Source of the DNA: Candidatus Moraniibacteriota bacterium
GTDB taxonomy: Bacteria > Patescibacteria > Paceibacteria > Moranbacterales > UBA2206
Direction of reading: 5' to 3'
Length of the DNA stretch: 64,000 bases
NCBI GenBank assembly: GCA_030645735.1
Contig: JAUSNP010000003.1
Location: 169,337-233,336 of the forward strand
The notes under the pieces were generated by a model that did no database searches, was not told where the DNA came from, and saw nothing but the letters and a program-made list of their open reading frames with translations. This document shows positions 15,221 to 24,160 of the stretch, one piece after another. Made by a program: the position numbers and the translations under genes. The number at the start of each line of letters is the position of its first letter. Positions within the stretch are counted from its first letter, which is position 1.

Positions 15221-16495
15221 ATGAAAATTAAATTAGTCATAGGTTTATTCTTGTTGTCGATATTTTTGTTGGTTCCAACAATTAGTCTGGCTGTTGATGG
15301 GGATTATGGCAGTGTTAATTTGGCGCCAGCCAACAATGCTGCTGGCGGACTGGTGCCATGTGGAAATGGTGGCGTGGAAACTGCTTGTACGCTGTGTCAC
15401 TTCGTGATTGGTTTTCAAAATCTGGTGAATTTTATGCTGAAGCTGGTGATTACGATGGGGTTTGTGGGGATTTTTGCGGCGGGTGTGATGTATATCATTT
15501 CGGCGGGTGATGACAAAATGATGGGCAGCGCCAAGAGCGCCTTGACTGCTAGTCTAATTGGATTTGGTATCGTGATGGGGGCATGGCTGATTGTGAATGT
15601 GACCATCTGGGCTCTGGGCGCCAACATTGGTGTGGCCACAGGACAAAATTGGTATGATTTTAATTGTTCGACAAGAAGTTCGACAGTTCCAAATTCAGCA
15701 CCGGTGGTGACAGCAGAAAATTGTTGTGTTGTTGGACCTGGTCGTTGCTCTCATGTGAAAGATTCTAGTGAATGTTCATCTGGAACATATAAAACTGGAT
15801 CCTGTGCAGACATAGCAGATTGTCTAAATGGCGGTACAGAATGTGGAATAGGTGGAATTGGACAATGTAAATCGGGCGTACTTCCGGGAACTTGTCCAGA
15901 TGGTTGGAGTGCTACGATGGGAAATCTTTCCAACCCGTGTGTCAGTGGTACAAAATGCTGTGCAAAAAATGGTGAGGCCCCTGAAACATGTGCAGGTGGT
16001 TCTGGAAAGTGTTTTTATGGTTCACTTGTTTGTCCATTAGGATATGGTAATAGTCTTGGATTATGTTCAGCGTCAACATCCGCCTGTTGTGCAAAGAATG
16101 GTGAATCAACTGAAGTCTGTGCAGGTGGTGCAGGTAAATGTTTCAACGGCACAAGTGTTTGTCCGACAGGGTATACTAGTAATGTTGGTACTTGTTCAAC
16201 AGCACAGTCCGTATGTTGCACATCTCCCGCAACTGTTGCCCCTGGAATTGTATGTGGCATAAATAGTTTAGGAGAATGTAAGGCCGGAATTTGTCCAGAT
16301 AACTATAGTGTGATATTGGGGAGTCCAACTAACCCTTGTCCAAATGGAACAAATTGTTGCGCGAAGAGTGGTGAATCAACTGAGACTTGTGCTGGTGGTG
16401 CAGGTAAATGTTTTTATGGCACTAGCTCATGTCCTCCTAATCGCACACGTACTGTTGGTATATGTTCGGCGTTGCAATCGGCTTGTTGTAAATAA
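15221..16495 (+). CDS. Pilin-like (T4SS-pilin) protein with Cys-rich repeats
   Basis: A 424-aa envelope protein. After a signal peptide (to about residue 24) comes a two-helix membrane module at 65-140, with the family's A-G-D-D/E signature in YIISAGDDKMMGSAKSALTA. This is the layout of small VirB2/TrbC-like pilins common in Patescibacteria. From residue 160 to the end it carries about five Cys-rich units, each roughly ETCAGGxGKCFxG...CP...G.CS....CCAK, probably disulfide-bonded and outside the cell. It is the first of five related genes in a row, and the next starts 14 bases downstream. Confidence 0.75.
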   Translation: MKIKLVIGLFLLSIFLLVPTISLAVDGDYGSVNLAPANNAAGGLVPCGNGGVETACTLCHFVIGFQNLVNFMLKLVITMGFVGIFAAGVMYIISAGDDKMMGSAKSALTASLIGFGIVMGAWLIVNVTIWALGANIGVATGQNWYDFNCSTRSSTVPNSAPVVTAENCCVVGPGRCSHVKDSSECSSGTYKTGSCADIADCLNGGTECGIGGIGQCKSGVLPGTCPDGWSATMGNLSNPCVSGTKCCAKNGEAPETCAGGSGKCFYGSLVCPLGYGNSLGLCSASTSACCAKNGESTEVCAGGAGKCFNGTSVCPTGYTSNVGTCSTAQSVCCTSPATVAPGIVCGINSLGECKAGICPDNYSVILGSPTNPCPNGTNCCAKSGESTETCAGGAGKCFYGTSSCPPNRTRTVGICSALQSACCK

Positions 16496-16509
16496 TTTTA
16501 AATAAAAAA

Positions 16510-17331
16510 ATGAAAATCAAAATAATCACGATTTTATTTCTGCTGGGATTTTTTACTGCAAATGTTACAAGTGCAGCCGGCATAATAGAAGATATGGCAA
16601 ATAGCGCTACGCAAAATGCAACAACCTATGTTGAAAACGCAGCAGCTGACAAAGTAAATGATCTAAAAGCTCAGGCAACGGGACAGGTTATGGAGCAAAT
16701 TAACAAATATGCCCCATCAACAACCGCAACAACCTCAACGCCAGTGGCGCAACCAGTTGCTAGTTCTGGTACAGTATCGAGTACAGGTGCATGTGGCGCA
16801 AATCAATTTTGCAATCCATTGGGCAACGTGAACACTGTGTCGGGTGTGTTGAGCAACATCCTCAGCAATTTGAAAGGCGTCATCGCCAGCATCGCCATTG
16901 TATTTATTGTGGTGGGTGGCTTTATGTATATTCTTTCAGCTGGTGACGAGAAGATGATCACCAAAGCCAAAGCTACAATTGGTGGCGCTTTGATTGGTTT
17001 GGCTATCGCTTTGGCGGCGCCAACATTCCTAAAAGAAATTGTGGCGATTCTGTCCACGGGCGATGGTGCTAGTGCTGATGCTGCCGTGGCTGCCGCGCCA
17101 ACAATCAAGCAAATCGCGACCAGAGTTTTGAATTTACTGTTGTCGCTTGTCGGAATTATTGCTATGATTGGTTTAGTGATTGGTGGTTCATTTTATCTCA
17201 CTGCCTATGGAGATGAAAAGAAAATTGAAACTGGTAAAAAGATTATTACCAATTCAATGATTGGAATTGCCGTAGCAATGATAGCCTTGGTGCTGGTGAG
17301 ACAAATCGCTGGATTGCTAGGAGTTCAATAA
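16510..17331 (+). CDS. Pilin-like protein with duplicated two-helix module
   Basis: A 273-aa protein with a signal peptide, a Thr/Ala-rich segment (to about 95) and two copies in series of the two-helix pilin module. The first (about 112-182) has GGFMYILSAGDEKMITKAK. The second (about 200-270) has GGSFYLTAYGDEKKIETGK. This gives four membrane helices, so it looks like an internal duplication of a VirB2-like pilin unit. It could be a platform or minor subunit rather than the main pilin. It follows the previous gene closely. Confidence 0.72.
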   Translation: MKIKIITILFLLGFFTANVTSAAGIIEDMANSATQNATTYVENAAADKVNDLKAQATGQVMEQINKYAPSTTATTSTPVAQPVASSGTVSSTGACGANQFCNPLGNVNTVSGVLSNILSNLKGVIASIAIVFIVVGGFMYILSAGDEKMITKAKATIGGALIGLAIALAAPTFLKEIVAILSTGDGASADAAVAAAPTIKQIATRVLNLLLSLVGIIAMIGLVIGGSFYLTAYGDEKKIETGKKIITNSMIGIAVAMIALVLVRQIAGLLGVQ

Positions 17332-17360
17332 ATTTGAAAAAATAAAAAAACAAGCCGATG

Positions 17361-17443
17361 CGAATCTACGAAAGTACACGAATCTACGAACCATTTTCGT
17401 ATATTTCGTAGATTCGCATTGAATTCGTAGTTTCGAATCGGCA
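17361..17443. promoter_or_regulatory. Nested inverted repeats between pilin-like genes
   Basis: TGCGAATCTACGAAA pairs with TTTCGTAGATTCGCA, and an extra CGAATCTACGAA copy lies inside. Outer GCCGAT and ATCGGC add to the stem. With no T-run, it looks like an RNA-stability or regulatory hairpin rather than a terminator. Confidence 0.5.
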
Positions 17444-17466
17444 TAATCTAGAAAGGTGGGTGTAAT

Positions 17467-17829
17467 ATGAAAAATAAAATTAAAGCATTAGCTTCTGCTT
17501 CAGCATTGACGATGATGGCTTTGCCAGCTTTGGTTTCTGCAGCGCCAGCATTTCAAGCGCCTGCTGGAACCGGTTTGCCAGAAGGATCAATCACCGGAAT
17601 CATCACTAACATTATGAACTGGCTTTTGATGCTAGTTGGAATCATCGGTGTGATTGGTTTCGCAATCTCTGGTATTCTATATATGACAGCGGCTGGAGAT
17701 GAAGGACGAATTGAACAAGCCAAATCTGCCATGATGTATTCCATTATTGGAGTTATCGTAGCAATTATTGGAGTTGTTGTTATCAAAGCGGCTCAAGGAT
17801 TGTTGGGTGGATCAAACTCATCATTCTAA
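17467..17829 (+). CDS. Small pilin-like protein (T4SS-pilin family)
   Basis: A 120-aa protein that shows the module in its simplest form: signal peptide to about residue 26 (ALVSAAP), then LPEGSITGIITNIMNWLL, two hydrophobic helices (about 45-67 and 85-110) and YMTAAGDEGRIEQAKSAMMY between them. This is the size and layout of VirB2/TrbC-type major pilins. A strong AAAGGTGGGTG ribosome-binding site precedes the ATG, and a terminator follows. High expression as the main structural subunit is therefore likely, though not shown. Confidence 0.8.
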   Translation: MKNKIKALASASALTMMALPALVSAAPAFQAPAGTGLPEGSITGIITNIMNWLLMLVGIIGVIGFAISGILYMTAAGDEGRIEQAKSAMMYSIIGVIVAIIGVVVIKAAQGLLGGSNSSF

Positions 17830-17845
17830 CCGACATTTCTATACT

Positions 17846-17878
17846 AAAAAACGACCTGTGGATAACTGGTCGTTTTTT
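17846..17878 (+). terminator. Terminator of the small pilin gene
   Basis: AAAACGACC pairs with GGTCGTTTT around an 11-base loop, followed by a T-rich stretch. Confidence 0.8.
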
Positions 17879-17956
17879 AATTTTTTAGACTAGAATTTTT
17901 TTTGAAAAGTGGTATAATATAAATAGTAAAATAAATTTTTAAATAAACAAAAAACA

Positions 17957-18406
17957 ATGATTAAAAAAATAAAAGTAGCGTTGTTGTTGGTGGCAGTATA
18001 TTTTGTGGTGTCTCCCGTGAGTGCGTCTGCATATTCTTGCTTCCCAATCCCGCTCCCTGGTTGCACAACTCCTGGTTTGCCCGGCGTAGATTTCGGTGGT
18101 TCTGGTGGTGGAATAAATGGTGGATGGTCGACAGGCAATGTTTCTGGCTATGGCCTGCCAGAAGGCTCAATCACAGGTATCATTGAAAACATTTTAGTGT
18201 GGCTGTTGATGATGTTTGGAATCATCGGCATAATTGGGTTTGTAATCTCAGGACTCATGTATGTTTTAGCAGCTGGTGATGAAAAAACGATTGAGAAAGC
18301 TAAATCAGCTATGAAAAATTCAGCCATCGGTGTGATTGTTGGAATTTCCGGTTTTGTGATTATCAAAGCAGTCGACACCATTCTCAACGCTTATAGCGGA
18401 GTTTAA
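17957..18406 (+). CDS. Pilin-like protein (T4SS-pilin family)
   Basis: A 149-aa paralogue of the gene before it. A signal peptide (to about 27) is followed by a Pro/Gly/Cys-rich spacer (FPIPLPGCTTPGLPG). The conserved module then starts with LPEGSITGIIENILVWLL near residue 72, has VLAAGDEKTIEKAKSAMKNS at the cytoplasmic turn and a second helix to the end. TATAAT at 17914-17919 may give it a separate promoter, since a terminator closes the previous unit. It is followed after 19 bases by the last member of the cluster. Confidence 0.78.
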   Translation: MIKKIKVALLLVAVYFVVSPVSASAYSCFPIPLPGCTTPGLPGVDFGGSGGGINGGWSTGNVSGYGLPEGSITGIIENILVWLLMMFGIIGIIGFVISGLMYVLAAGDEKTIEKAKSAMKNSAIGVIVGISGFVIIKAVDTILNAYSGV

Positions 18407-18425
18407 TATTTTTTTAAATAAAAAA

Positions 18426-19388
18426 GTGAAAATAAAAATCATTATTTTTTTAGCAGTAATTGCCATTGTATTTTTTGGTAAGCCTGATAGTACTCACGCC
18501 TCGAATTGTTCAGGTAGATGCGGGTTGATGTGTACAGTAAATGAAAATGTGTCATCGGATGCTTTTGAATATTGTGACGCTGCTGGAGAGCAGTGTTGCA
18601 AACCCAAACCAGAATGTGATCCAACAATGCCTGGTTGTGGTGGCACAACATCAGCTAAAGCGCCAGCGACCGTGGGCAACGCTTGTGGAGGAACGCCAGA
18701 TTCTTTTTGCGAAGCTGGATCATTTTTTTGCTCAACTGGCAGAACGCGTGATTTTACAAAAGGAAGTGTATCTTGCGTGAGCGGATCTATATGTTGTAAG
18801 AACGATGTGAAGACAGGAACATCATCAACATATTCAACAACGGCCAACTCAAGTGCTAATTATCTTAATGAAGGTGATGCATGTGGAGCATCTGCCACTA
18901 GTTCTAAGATATGTAATACAACATTAAGGTTGTCTTGCGTATGTGGCACAGACGCCTCAGTCGCAGCCGCTTGTCGTTGTCAAAAAAGTTCTGGAGGCGG
19001 AACATCTGGTTTGACTTCTGAAAACAAATCTGGTGGCGGAACATCTGGTTTAACTCCTGAGGCTAATCAATATGACTCTCCCGCGCTAACTCAGGCAGAT
19101 TTTGATACAATCGCTGGACAAACTGGCTTGCCTGCTCCAGTTGGTGGTATTAAAAGTATCTTGAAAAATTTATTGATTTGGTTATTGGAAATTGTGGGTG
19201 TAGTTGCTTTGATTGGCTTTGTGATTGCTGGCACTCAATATATTTTGGCTTCGGGCGATGAAAAATTAGCCGAAGCAGGCAAAAAGAATATGACTTATGC
19301 AATTATCGGGATGGTGGTGGTGTTGTCATCGTTTGTGGTTATTAAAGCGATTGATTATGCTCTGCGAGCTAGCTCCTCGGCATTTTAG
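18426..19388 (+). CDS. Cys-rich protein with C-terminal pilin-like module
   Basis: A 320-aa protein with a GTG start. A signal peptide (to about 25) precedes a Cys-rich region (27-195) and two GGGTSGLT repeats near 196-215. A pilin module follows at the C-terminus (about 235-318), with GTQYILASGDEKLAEAGKKN between two helices. The domain order is the reverse of the first gene of the cluster, where the module comes first and Cys repeats last. Both could display disulfide-rich heads on the same fibre or pore. The function is inferred only. Confidence 0.72.
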   Translation: MKIKIIIFLAVIAIVFFGKPDSTHASNCSGRCGLMCTVNENVSSDAFEYCDAAGEQCCKPKPECDPTMPGCGGTTSAKAPATVGNACGGTPDSFCEAGSFFCSTGRTRDFTKGSVSCVSGSICCKNDVKTGTSSTYSTTANSSANYLNEGDACGASATSSKICNTTLRLSCVCGTDASVAAACRCQKSSGGGTSGLTSENKSGGGTSGLTPEANQYDSPALTQADFDTIAGQTGLPAPVGGIKSILKNLLIWLLEIVGVVALIGFVIAGTQYILASGDEKLAEAGKKNMTYAIIGMVVVLSSFVVIKAIDYALRASSSAF

Positions 19389-19404
19389 ATATTTTTAGAA
19401 AATT

Positions 19405-19444
19405 AAAAAAGGCGCCTCCCATGAATCTGGGTTGCGCCTTTTTT
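19405..19444 (+). terminator. Terminator of the pilin cluster
   Basis: AAAAAAGGCGC pairs with GCGCCTTTTTT with an imperfect inner stem. It also has a T-run on the reverse strand, where the 19459 gene ends. Confidence 0.8.
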
Positions 19445-19458
19445 GAAGCCATCGGATC

Positions 19459-20712
19459 TCAACCGATAAACTTCATGCGGAAAGCTATGGTGTTAGCATT
19501 TCCGTTTAAATTCCATGATCCAGTGGCCTCACGGTCTGAAAGAGGCTGAACTGAAACAACGCCTTTGCCATTAAACGGATCGGACAATGTGCCCTCGTAG
19601 TGATTGTTTACTACGGATCCATCGAATGTTGTTCCAGTTTTTTTGCCTACGATGTGAATGGTTGTATCGGCTTTCTGCACAACCATGTCTTCACCCACTG
19701 CCTCGTCATCGACTATACAGCTGAGATGCCAAAGTCCTAAGCGCATGGTAGGCAGGGCTGCTACTTCCACTGGCTTTTCAGCTGGCGGAATGGCTTGCAC
19801 ATAGGTCGTGTTGTACACGATCGTTTGCGCGGGGGCAGGAGTGACCACGTCAGGCGCAGCTTTCGCTTCGACCTGTTTGGTCTCGGGAATCAGGCTCACG
19901 ATGGTGTTGGAAACTTCCGTGAGCTTCACCGCAGCTTTCGCTGGTAAAGTCTGACTGTCGCGCTCAGCCCGGGCGGCTTTCAGAAAAGCCAGTTCCTTGG
20001 GAGTGAGTTCCTCGCCAGCTTCAACCTTGTCTTGGAGTTTCGCGATGATTTCTGCATTCTTCTTGTCGCGAGTATCAGCCTGAGCTTTATCCAGATTGAG
20101 AATGGCCTTTTCAGTCCGTCTAATCTGGAAGCTCATTTCCTTGCCAGTCAACCAATAGTACATCGGCTGGCTAACCAGAGAGAGAAGATTGATACTTAGC
20201 AGGATAACTGCCGAGCAGGTCACAACTTTCCGCCAGATACTTCTTTCACTGATGGCGGAGAAAATTGTGATGGTGGAGATGATGGCAAATACTGCCATCG
20301 GATTGACTCCCGCAGGAACACCCCCGAGATACATGAAGGGGATGTTGATCCAAGCAACTATCAGCCAGACATTTTTCTTGTACTGTGACCAGATCGTATG
20401 TTGGGGGTCAGTTGGTGGAAGGTAGCGCGCTTGCGCTATGTTGGAAATTCCCGTGATTGCCAGTACTTCTGGTGAAAATGCGATTACCAAGAAAACCATT
20501 GTGAGCAGTAGCCCGAATACATACGGGACATAGCCGAGCCAGGAGCTCCAATCCCATCGGCTAACGCCGATGTTCAGGAGATAGCTGATAAGCAATGCCG
20601 GAAGCATTACAATCAGCATGAATCTGACGAGACGATCGTAGGCAATCCGTATTTGACTAACGGTTGCACCAGTAAAACCAATTGAAGCAATGATAAAACG
20701 GAAAATGTTCAT
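19459..20712 (-). CDS. Hypothetical membrane protein, 417 aa
   Basis: No family recognised. Residues 10-175 contain five or six hydrophobic helices with a Trp-rich turn (SRWDWSSWLGYVPY). Residues 185-240 are a charged coiled-coil-like stretch, and 255-310 a Pro/Ala/Val linker. The last 105 residues form a beta-rich soluble domain beginning near LGLWHLSCIVDDEAV. It starts 11 bases after the stop of the gene at 20724-21407, so the two form one operon. G+C and codon use are higher than in the core genes around it, which suggests separate ancestry. Confidence 0.7.
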   Translation of the reverse strand: MNIFRFIIASIGFTGATVSQIRIAYDRLVRFMLIVMLPALLISYLLNIGVSRWDWSSWLGYVPYVFGLLLTMVFLVIAFSPEVLAITGISNIAQARYLPPTDPQHTIWSQYKKNVWLIVAWINIPFMYLGGVPAGVNPMAVFAIISTITIFSAISERSIWRKVVTCSAVILLSINLLSLVSQPMYYWLTGKEMSFQIRRTEKAILNLDKAQADTRDKKNAEIIAKLQDKVEAGEELTPKELAFLKAARAERDSQTLPAKAAVKLTEVSNTIVSLIPETKQVEAKAAPDVVTPAPAQTIVYNTTYVQAIPPAEKPVEVAALPTMRLGLWHLSCIVDDEAVGEDMVVQKADTTIHIVGKKTGTTFDGSVVNNHYEGTLSDPFNGKGVVSVQPLSDREATGSWNLNGNANTIAFRMKFIG

Positions 20713-20723
20713 GCGACTGCCTC

Positions 20724-21407
20724 CTAGCAGAAGATTTTTTCGAGAATTCCACCAAGCCAGTTGCCGAAGATACCTCGGAGGTGGCCCTGATGTTTTGGCA
20801 TTGAAGTTGTTGTAGTATTAATTTCATCAGCCCATACGCCAAGTTTTGCATCGAAAAGCAAGCACTTTTCTTTGGCAAAATCAATAACTTCTTGCTGATG
20901 ATTTTGCAACCACTCCAAACCTTCATGCCATTTCTGAGCCATCTTTGCGGATATTGCATCCGCATTGATGAGATTGCCCATGATGCATTGACGCTTGGCT
21001 TCATCGATACCGACAGTGGTGATTGTGCCAGAAAGGCACTTCAAGAAAGCAACTGCACGAGACTCAGTCTCGATGGTTGTTGTATCCTTGCCACCTTTTC
21101 CACTGCCAGGAACAGTTTTTTTCACTTCGCGTTTGGGCATGCCAATGATGACATAGCGAAAGCTGTTTCTTTCGTGTTTTGCGATAGACCCAAGAAAATC
21201 CGTAATGTTTTTTTGTTCGACCGCGTCCAATGCCGGCCAAATGTCTGCCCAGACTCTTTCATCTTCATAGGACAGTCCAAGAAACATTGGCAGCTTTTCT
21301 TTGAGACTCGGCGGTGCCTTGTCAAGCAACGAATGAGCCGTGTTGTAGGCCATAAGTAGCCATTCAATAGCTTCAGTAATGCCTTTAAACGCAGTCATGC
21401 TAACCAT
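20724..21407 (-). CDS. Hypothetical protein, 227 aa
   Basis: No family recognised. It is a mostly helical soluble protein with no signal peptide. It shows a leading helix TAFKGITEAIEWLLMAYNTA, a Lys/Gly-rich loop (VPGSGKGGKDTT, not a Walker A) and a C-terminal GIFGNWLGGILEKIF amphipathic helix. The start at 21407 is supported by AAGGAG about 10 bases upstream. It is the first gene of an operon with the membrane protein downstream. The leader (ATCACAAACACTGCAAGGAG) resembles those of the genes at the left end of the window. Confidence 0.7.
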   Translation of the reverse strand: MVSMTAFKGITEAIEWLLMAYNTAHSLLDKAPPSLKEKLPMFLGLSYEDERVWADIWPALDAVEQKNITDFLGSIAKHERNSFRYVIIGMPKREVKKTVPGSGKGGKDTTTIETESRAVAFLKCLSGTITTVGIDEAKRQCIMGNLINADAISAKMAQKWHEGLEWLQNHQQEVIDFAKEKCLLFDAKLGVWADEINTTTTSMPKHQGHLRGIFGNWLGGILEKIFC

Positions 21408-21496
21408 AGGGTTATCTCCTTGCAGTGTTTGTGATATTAAATTTTCAAGGTGCTAGCCACGACGGCCAGTCACCAGTTCTTTACTGATAACTATAA

Positions 21497-21525
21497 ATCT
21501 TAGCATAAATTGGGGTGGAAGTCAA
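21497..21525 (-). promoter_or_regulatory. Promoter of the 21407-19459 operon
   Basis: On the reverse strand TTGACT (21525-21520), 17 bases and TAAGAT (21502-21497). Confidence 0.65.
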
Positions 21526-21599
21526 GAGTAGGGAGGTTTTTGGCTCAAGAAAGCCTTGTTTTGGGAGAAGGATTTTTGATTGTTAAACAATAAGACGGA

Positions 21600-21782
21600 T
21601 AGGACAAATAGGACTGATGGAAATGGCAAACCCTCCGATTCTGGTTAGATTGACAAGTCGGGAAATTCTGCTATACTGAGAAAGTACTGAGTGAAGAGTG
21701 ATTGGTCCGCGAGAGCGGGTCATTTTTTTTAAGAAACTAACTAAACAAGAGGACCATTAGGACAAATAGGACTGATGGAAAT
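21600..21782 (+). repeat. 25-bp direct repeats flanking the nusA promoter
   Basis: The same 25 bases (beginning TAGGACAAATAGGACTGATG) occur at 21600-21624 and 21758-21782. They enclose the promoter and leader hairpin of nusA. Confidence 0.8.
21650..21730 (+). promoter_or_regulatory. nusA promoter with terminator-like leader hairpin
   Basis: TTGACA (21650-21655), 16 bases and TATACT (21672-21677) are followed by TGGTCCGC/GCGGGTCA (21703-21722) with a GAGA loop and eight T. A hairpin with a U-tract between promoter and gene suggests attenuation, perhaps by NusA itself. Confidence 0.65.
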
Positions 21783-21793
21783 CGTAAAAAAAC

Positions 21794-23035
21794 ATGGCTA
21801 AGAAAAAAGTAGCAAAAGAGGAAGAAGCGGAGTCAGGACGATTGGGAGACTTCGGCAGTGCAATTTCTGCATTGTGTGAAGAAAAAGGAATTTCTAAAGA
21901 AAAAGTTGTCGAGACAATTGAAGCAGCTTTGGCTGCAGCGTACAAAAAAGACTATGGCAAAAAAGGTCAGAACATCAAAGCAGTTTTCAACGACAAGACT
22001 GGTGGAGCTGATTTCTTTTTGGTGAAAGAAGTTGTCGATGAGACAAATCGTGAATTTGTGGAAGAAGTGGAGGGCGGCGCTGAAGAGGAGGTCAAGGGGG
22101 TGAAGGAGGAAAAGGTAGCGGAAGATGGGGAAGAAAGATTGCCAAGATACAATTCTGAGCGTGATTTGACAGTGGAAGAAGCCAAGGCAATCAAGAAAGG
22201 TGCTAAAGTCGGTGATGTAATTGAAATTGAATTGGAGAAACATCAAGACTATGGACGAGTAGCGGCACAAACTGCTAAACAAGTGATCATTCAAAGAATT
22301 CGGGAAGCGGAAAGAGATTCAATGTTTGAAGAATATAAGAATCGCGAAGGTGAAATCATTGGTGGTGTGGTGCAACGGGTGGAAGGTCGCAATGTTTTCA
22401 TTGATCTTGGAAAATCAGTGGGCGTTCTTTTCCCATCTGAACAAGCACCAAATGAAAATTATCGCATTGGACAAAGACTGAAAGTATATTTGGCAAAAGT
22501 TGAGGCTGGCTCAAAAGGACCTGGCATCACTTTGAGTCGTATTCATGGTGAAATGGTGCGTCGCTTGTTTGAATTGGAAGTGCCAGAAATTTTTGCGGGC
22601 ACAGTTGAAATCAAATCAATTGCGCGAGAAGCAGGAGAGCGAACTAAGCTTGCCGTGTTCTCAAGTGAAGATGGTATTGATCCAATTGGGTCTTGCGTCG
22701 GACAAAAGGGAACTCGTGTACAAGCAGTGATCGATGAATTGGGTGGAGAAAAAATTGACATCATTTTGTGGAATGAGGATATCGCTAAATTTATTGCTGC
22801 AGCCTTGTCACCAGCTAAGGTTTTGAAAGTTGAAGTTAATGAAGAAACAAAAGAAGCTTCAGTGTCTGTGCCAGATGATCAATTGTCATTGGCAATTGGC
22901 AAGCGTGGGCAGAATGTGCGTTTGGCTGCCAAATTGACTGGTTGGAAAATTGATATTGTGGGTATCAAGCCAGCTGGAGAAGTTGTGGCGGAAGAAGCGG
23001 AAGTTGCAACAACTGAAGAAGTTTCTGCGGAATAA
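21794..23035 (+). CDS. nusA: Transcription termination/antitermination factor NusA
   Basis: A 413-aa RNA-polymerase-binding factor. It has an N-terminal RNAP-binding domain (from LGDFGSAISALCEEKGISKE) with an acidic insert near 85-120 (EEVEGGAEEEVKGVKEE). An S1 domain follows near 188-250 (EGEIIGGVVQRVEGRNVFIDLG). Two KH domains complete the fold, with DPIGSCVGQKGTRVQAVIDELGG near residue 296 and LAIGKRGQNVRLAAKLTGW near residue 363. The N-terminus carries an extra Lys/Glu-rich lead. In many bacteria nusA is next to infB; here they are about 9.7 kb apart on opposite strands. Confidence 0.95.
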   Translation: MAKKKVAKEEEAESGRLGDFGSAISALCEEKGISKEKVVETIEAALAAAYKKDYGKKGQNIKAVFNDKTGGADFFLVKEVVDETNREFVEEVEGGAEEEVKGVKEEKVAEDGEERLPRYNSERDLTVEEAKAIKKGAKVGDVIEIELEKHQDYGRVAAQTAKQVIIQRIREAERDSMFEEYKNREGEIIGGVVQRVEGRNVFIDLGKSVGVLFPSEQAPNENYRIGQRLKVYLAKVEAGSKGPGITLSRIHGEMVRRLFELEVPEIFAGTVEIKSIAREAGERTKLAVFSSEDGIDPIGSCVGQKGTRVQAVIDELGGEKIDIILWNEDIAKFIAAALSPAKVLKVEVNEETKEASVSVPDDQLSLAIGKRGQNVRLAAKLTGWKIDIVGIKPAGEVVAEEAEVATTEEVSAE

Positions 23036-23061
23036 TAACTACTTTTATTTTAAAATAAAAT

Positions 23062-23988
23062 ATGAGCAAAATAATTATTGTTGGACACAAAAATCCAGAT
23101 ACGGATTCAATTATCTCAGCCATTGCAGCACAAGAATTGTTTTCTAAACTTGGCTTTGAAGCTCAAGCGCGACGAGCAGGTGAGGCGAACAATGAAACGA
23201 AGTTTATTTTAGAAAAACTGGGAGTTGCAATGCCAGAATTGGCCAGTTCACTAAACGATGATGAAGCAGTCGTGCTAGTTGATCACAATGAAGAGTCACA
23301 ATCATTTGATCAGATTGATTATACTAAAGTGCGTTATGTGATAGATCATCACAAGATGTCTATTAAAACCGATGGACCAATTTTTTGTCGCATCGAACCG
23401 ATTGGCAGTACTTCTTCTTTGATTGCCAAAATGTTTTTTGAGAAAAAAATAGAAATCTCGGAAATAGTTGCGCAAATGTTGATGGCTGGAATTTTGTCTG
23501 ACACCTTGAATCTGACTTCACCAACGACAACTACTGATGACAAGATTTTGTTAGAAGAGTTGAATGCGGTAGCTAAGATTGATGCGGAAAATTTTGTGGC
23601 AGAAATGTTCAAGGCCAAATCAAGTCTGGAGGGAATTTCAGTTGAAGACATCATCCGTATTGATTATAAGACTTTTGAGATGGGCAGTAATAATGTGGGC
23701 GTAGGAACTTGGGAAACAACAATGCCAGAAAGCGTGAATGAAAAAAAGTCAGAAATTATCCAGGCGCTTATAAATGAGAAGATAGCCGCTAAATTGGATT
23801 ACATCTTCTTTATGGTAGTGGATATTTTGAAACAGAATTGCCAATTATATTTGGTAGGAGAAAAAGAGATTGAATTAGCTGCGCGAGTTTTTGGTGGAGA
23901 ACTAGGTGAACAGGAAATGTTGTTGCCTGGCGTAGTTTCCCGCAAAAAACAAATTGTGCCACAGTTGACTGAAGCGCTGAGTAAATAA
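23062..23988 (+). CDS. ppaC: Manganese-dependent inorganic pyrophosphatase
   Basis: A 308-aa family II pyrophosphatase that hydrolyses pyrophosphate to phosphate. Metal-binding motifs of the DHH superfamily are clear: VGHKNPDTDSI near residue 7, VLVDHNE near residue 72 and VIDHHKM near residue 94. The C-terminal DHHA2 domain ends with a PGVVSRKKQIVP motif that binds substrate. It follows nusA by 26 bases, so co-transcription is likely. Confidence 0.95.
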   Translation: MSKIIIVGHKNPDTDSIISAIAAQELFSKLGFEAQARRAGEANNETKFILEKLGVAMPELASSLNDDEAVVLVDHNEESQSFDQIDYTKVRYVIDHHKMSIKTDGPIFCRIEPIGSTSSLIAKMFFEKKIEISEIVAQMLMAGILSDTLNLTSPTTTTDDKILLEELNAVAKIDAENFVAEMFKAKSSLEGISVEDIIRIDYKTFEMGSNNVGVGTWETTMPESVNEKKSEIIQALINEKIAAKLDYIFFMVVDILKQNCQLYLVGEKEIELAARVFGGELGEQEMLLPGVVSRKKQIVPQLTEALSK

Positions 23989-24160
23989 TTTAAATTTTTT
24001 TAGACGAAGCATTTATTAATTTTTTTCGGAATAAACTCGGAAGTTTGTTTTGTAGCTAAAATTTTTCCTCTATATTGTGCTGATGAAAATTTTAGACAAA
24101 AGAAACGTCCTCAAACAGGAATTCCTCAAAAATCAATAAAAGCTTCGTTGCATAATAACA

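Noticed and set aside
15221..19388. Conjugative type IV secretion locus
   Set aside because: Only pilin-like genes are present; no VirB4, VirB8-10, coupling protein or relaxase is visible.
19459..21407. Prophage or genomic island
   Set aside because: Only two unrecognised genes with slightly different composition; no integrase, att repeats or phage proteins.
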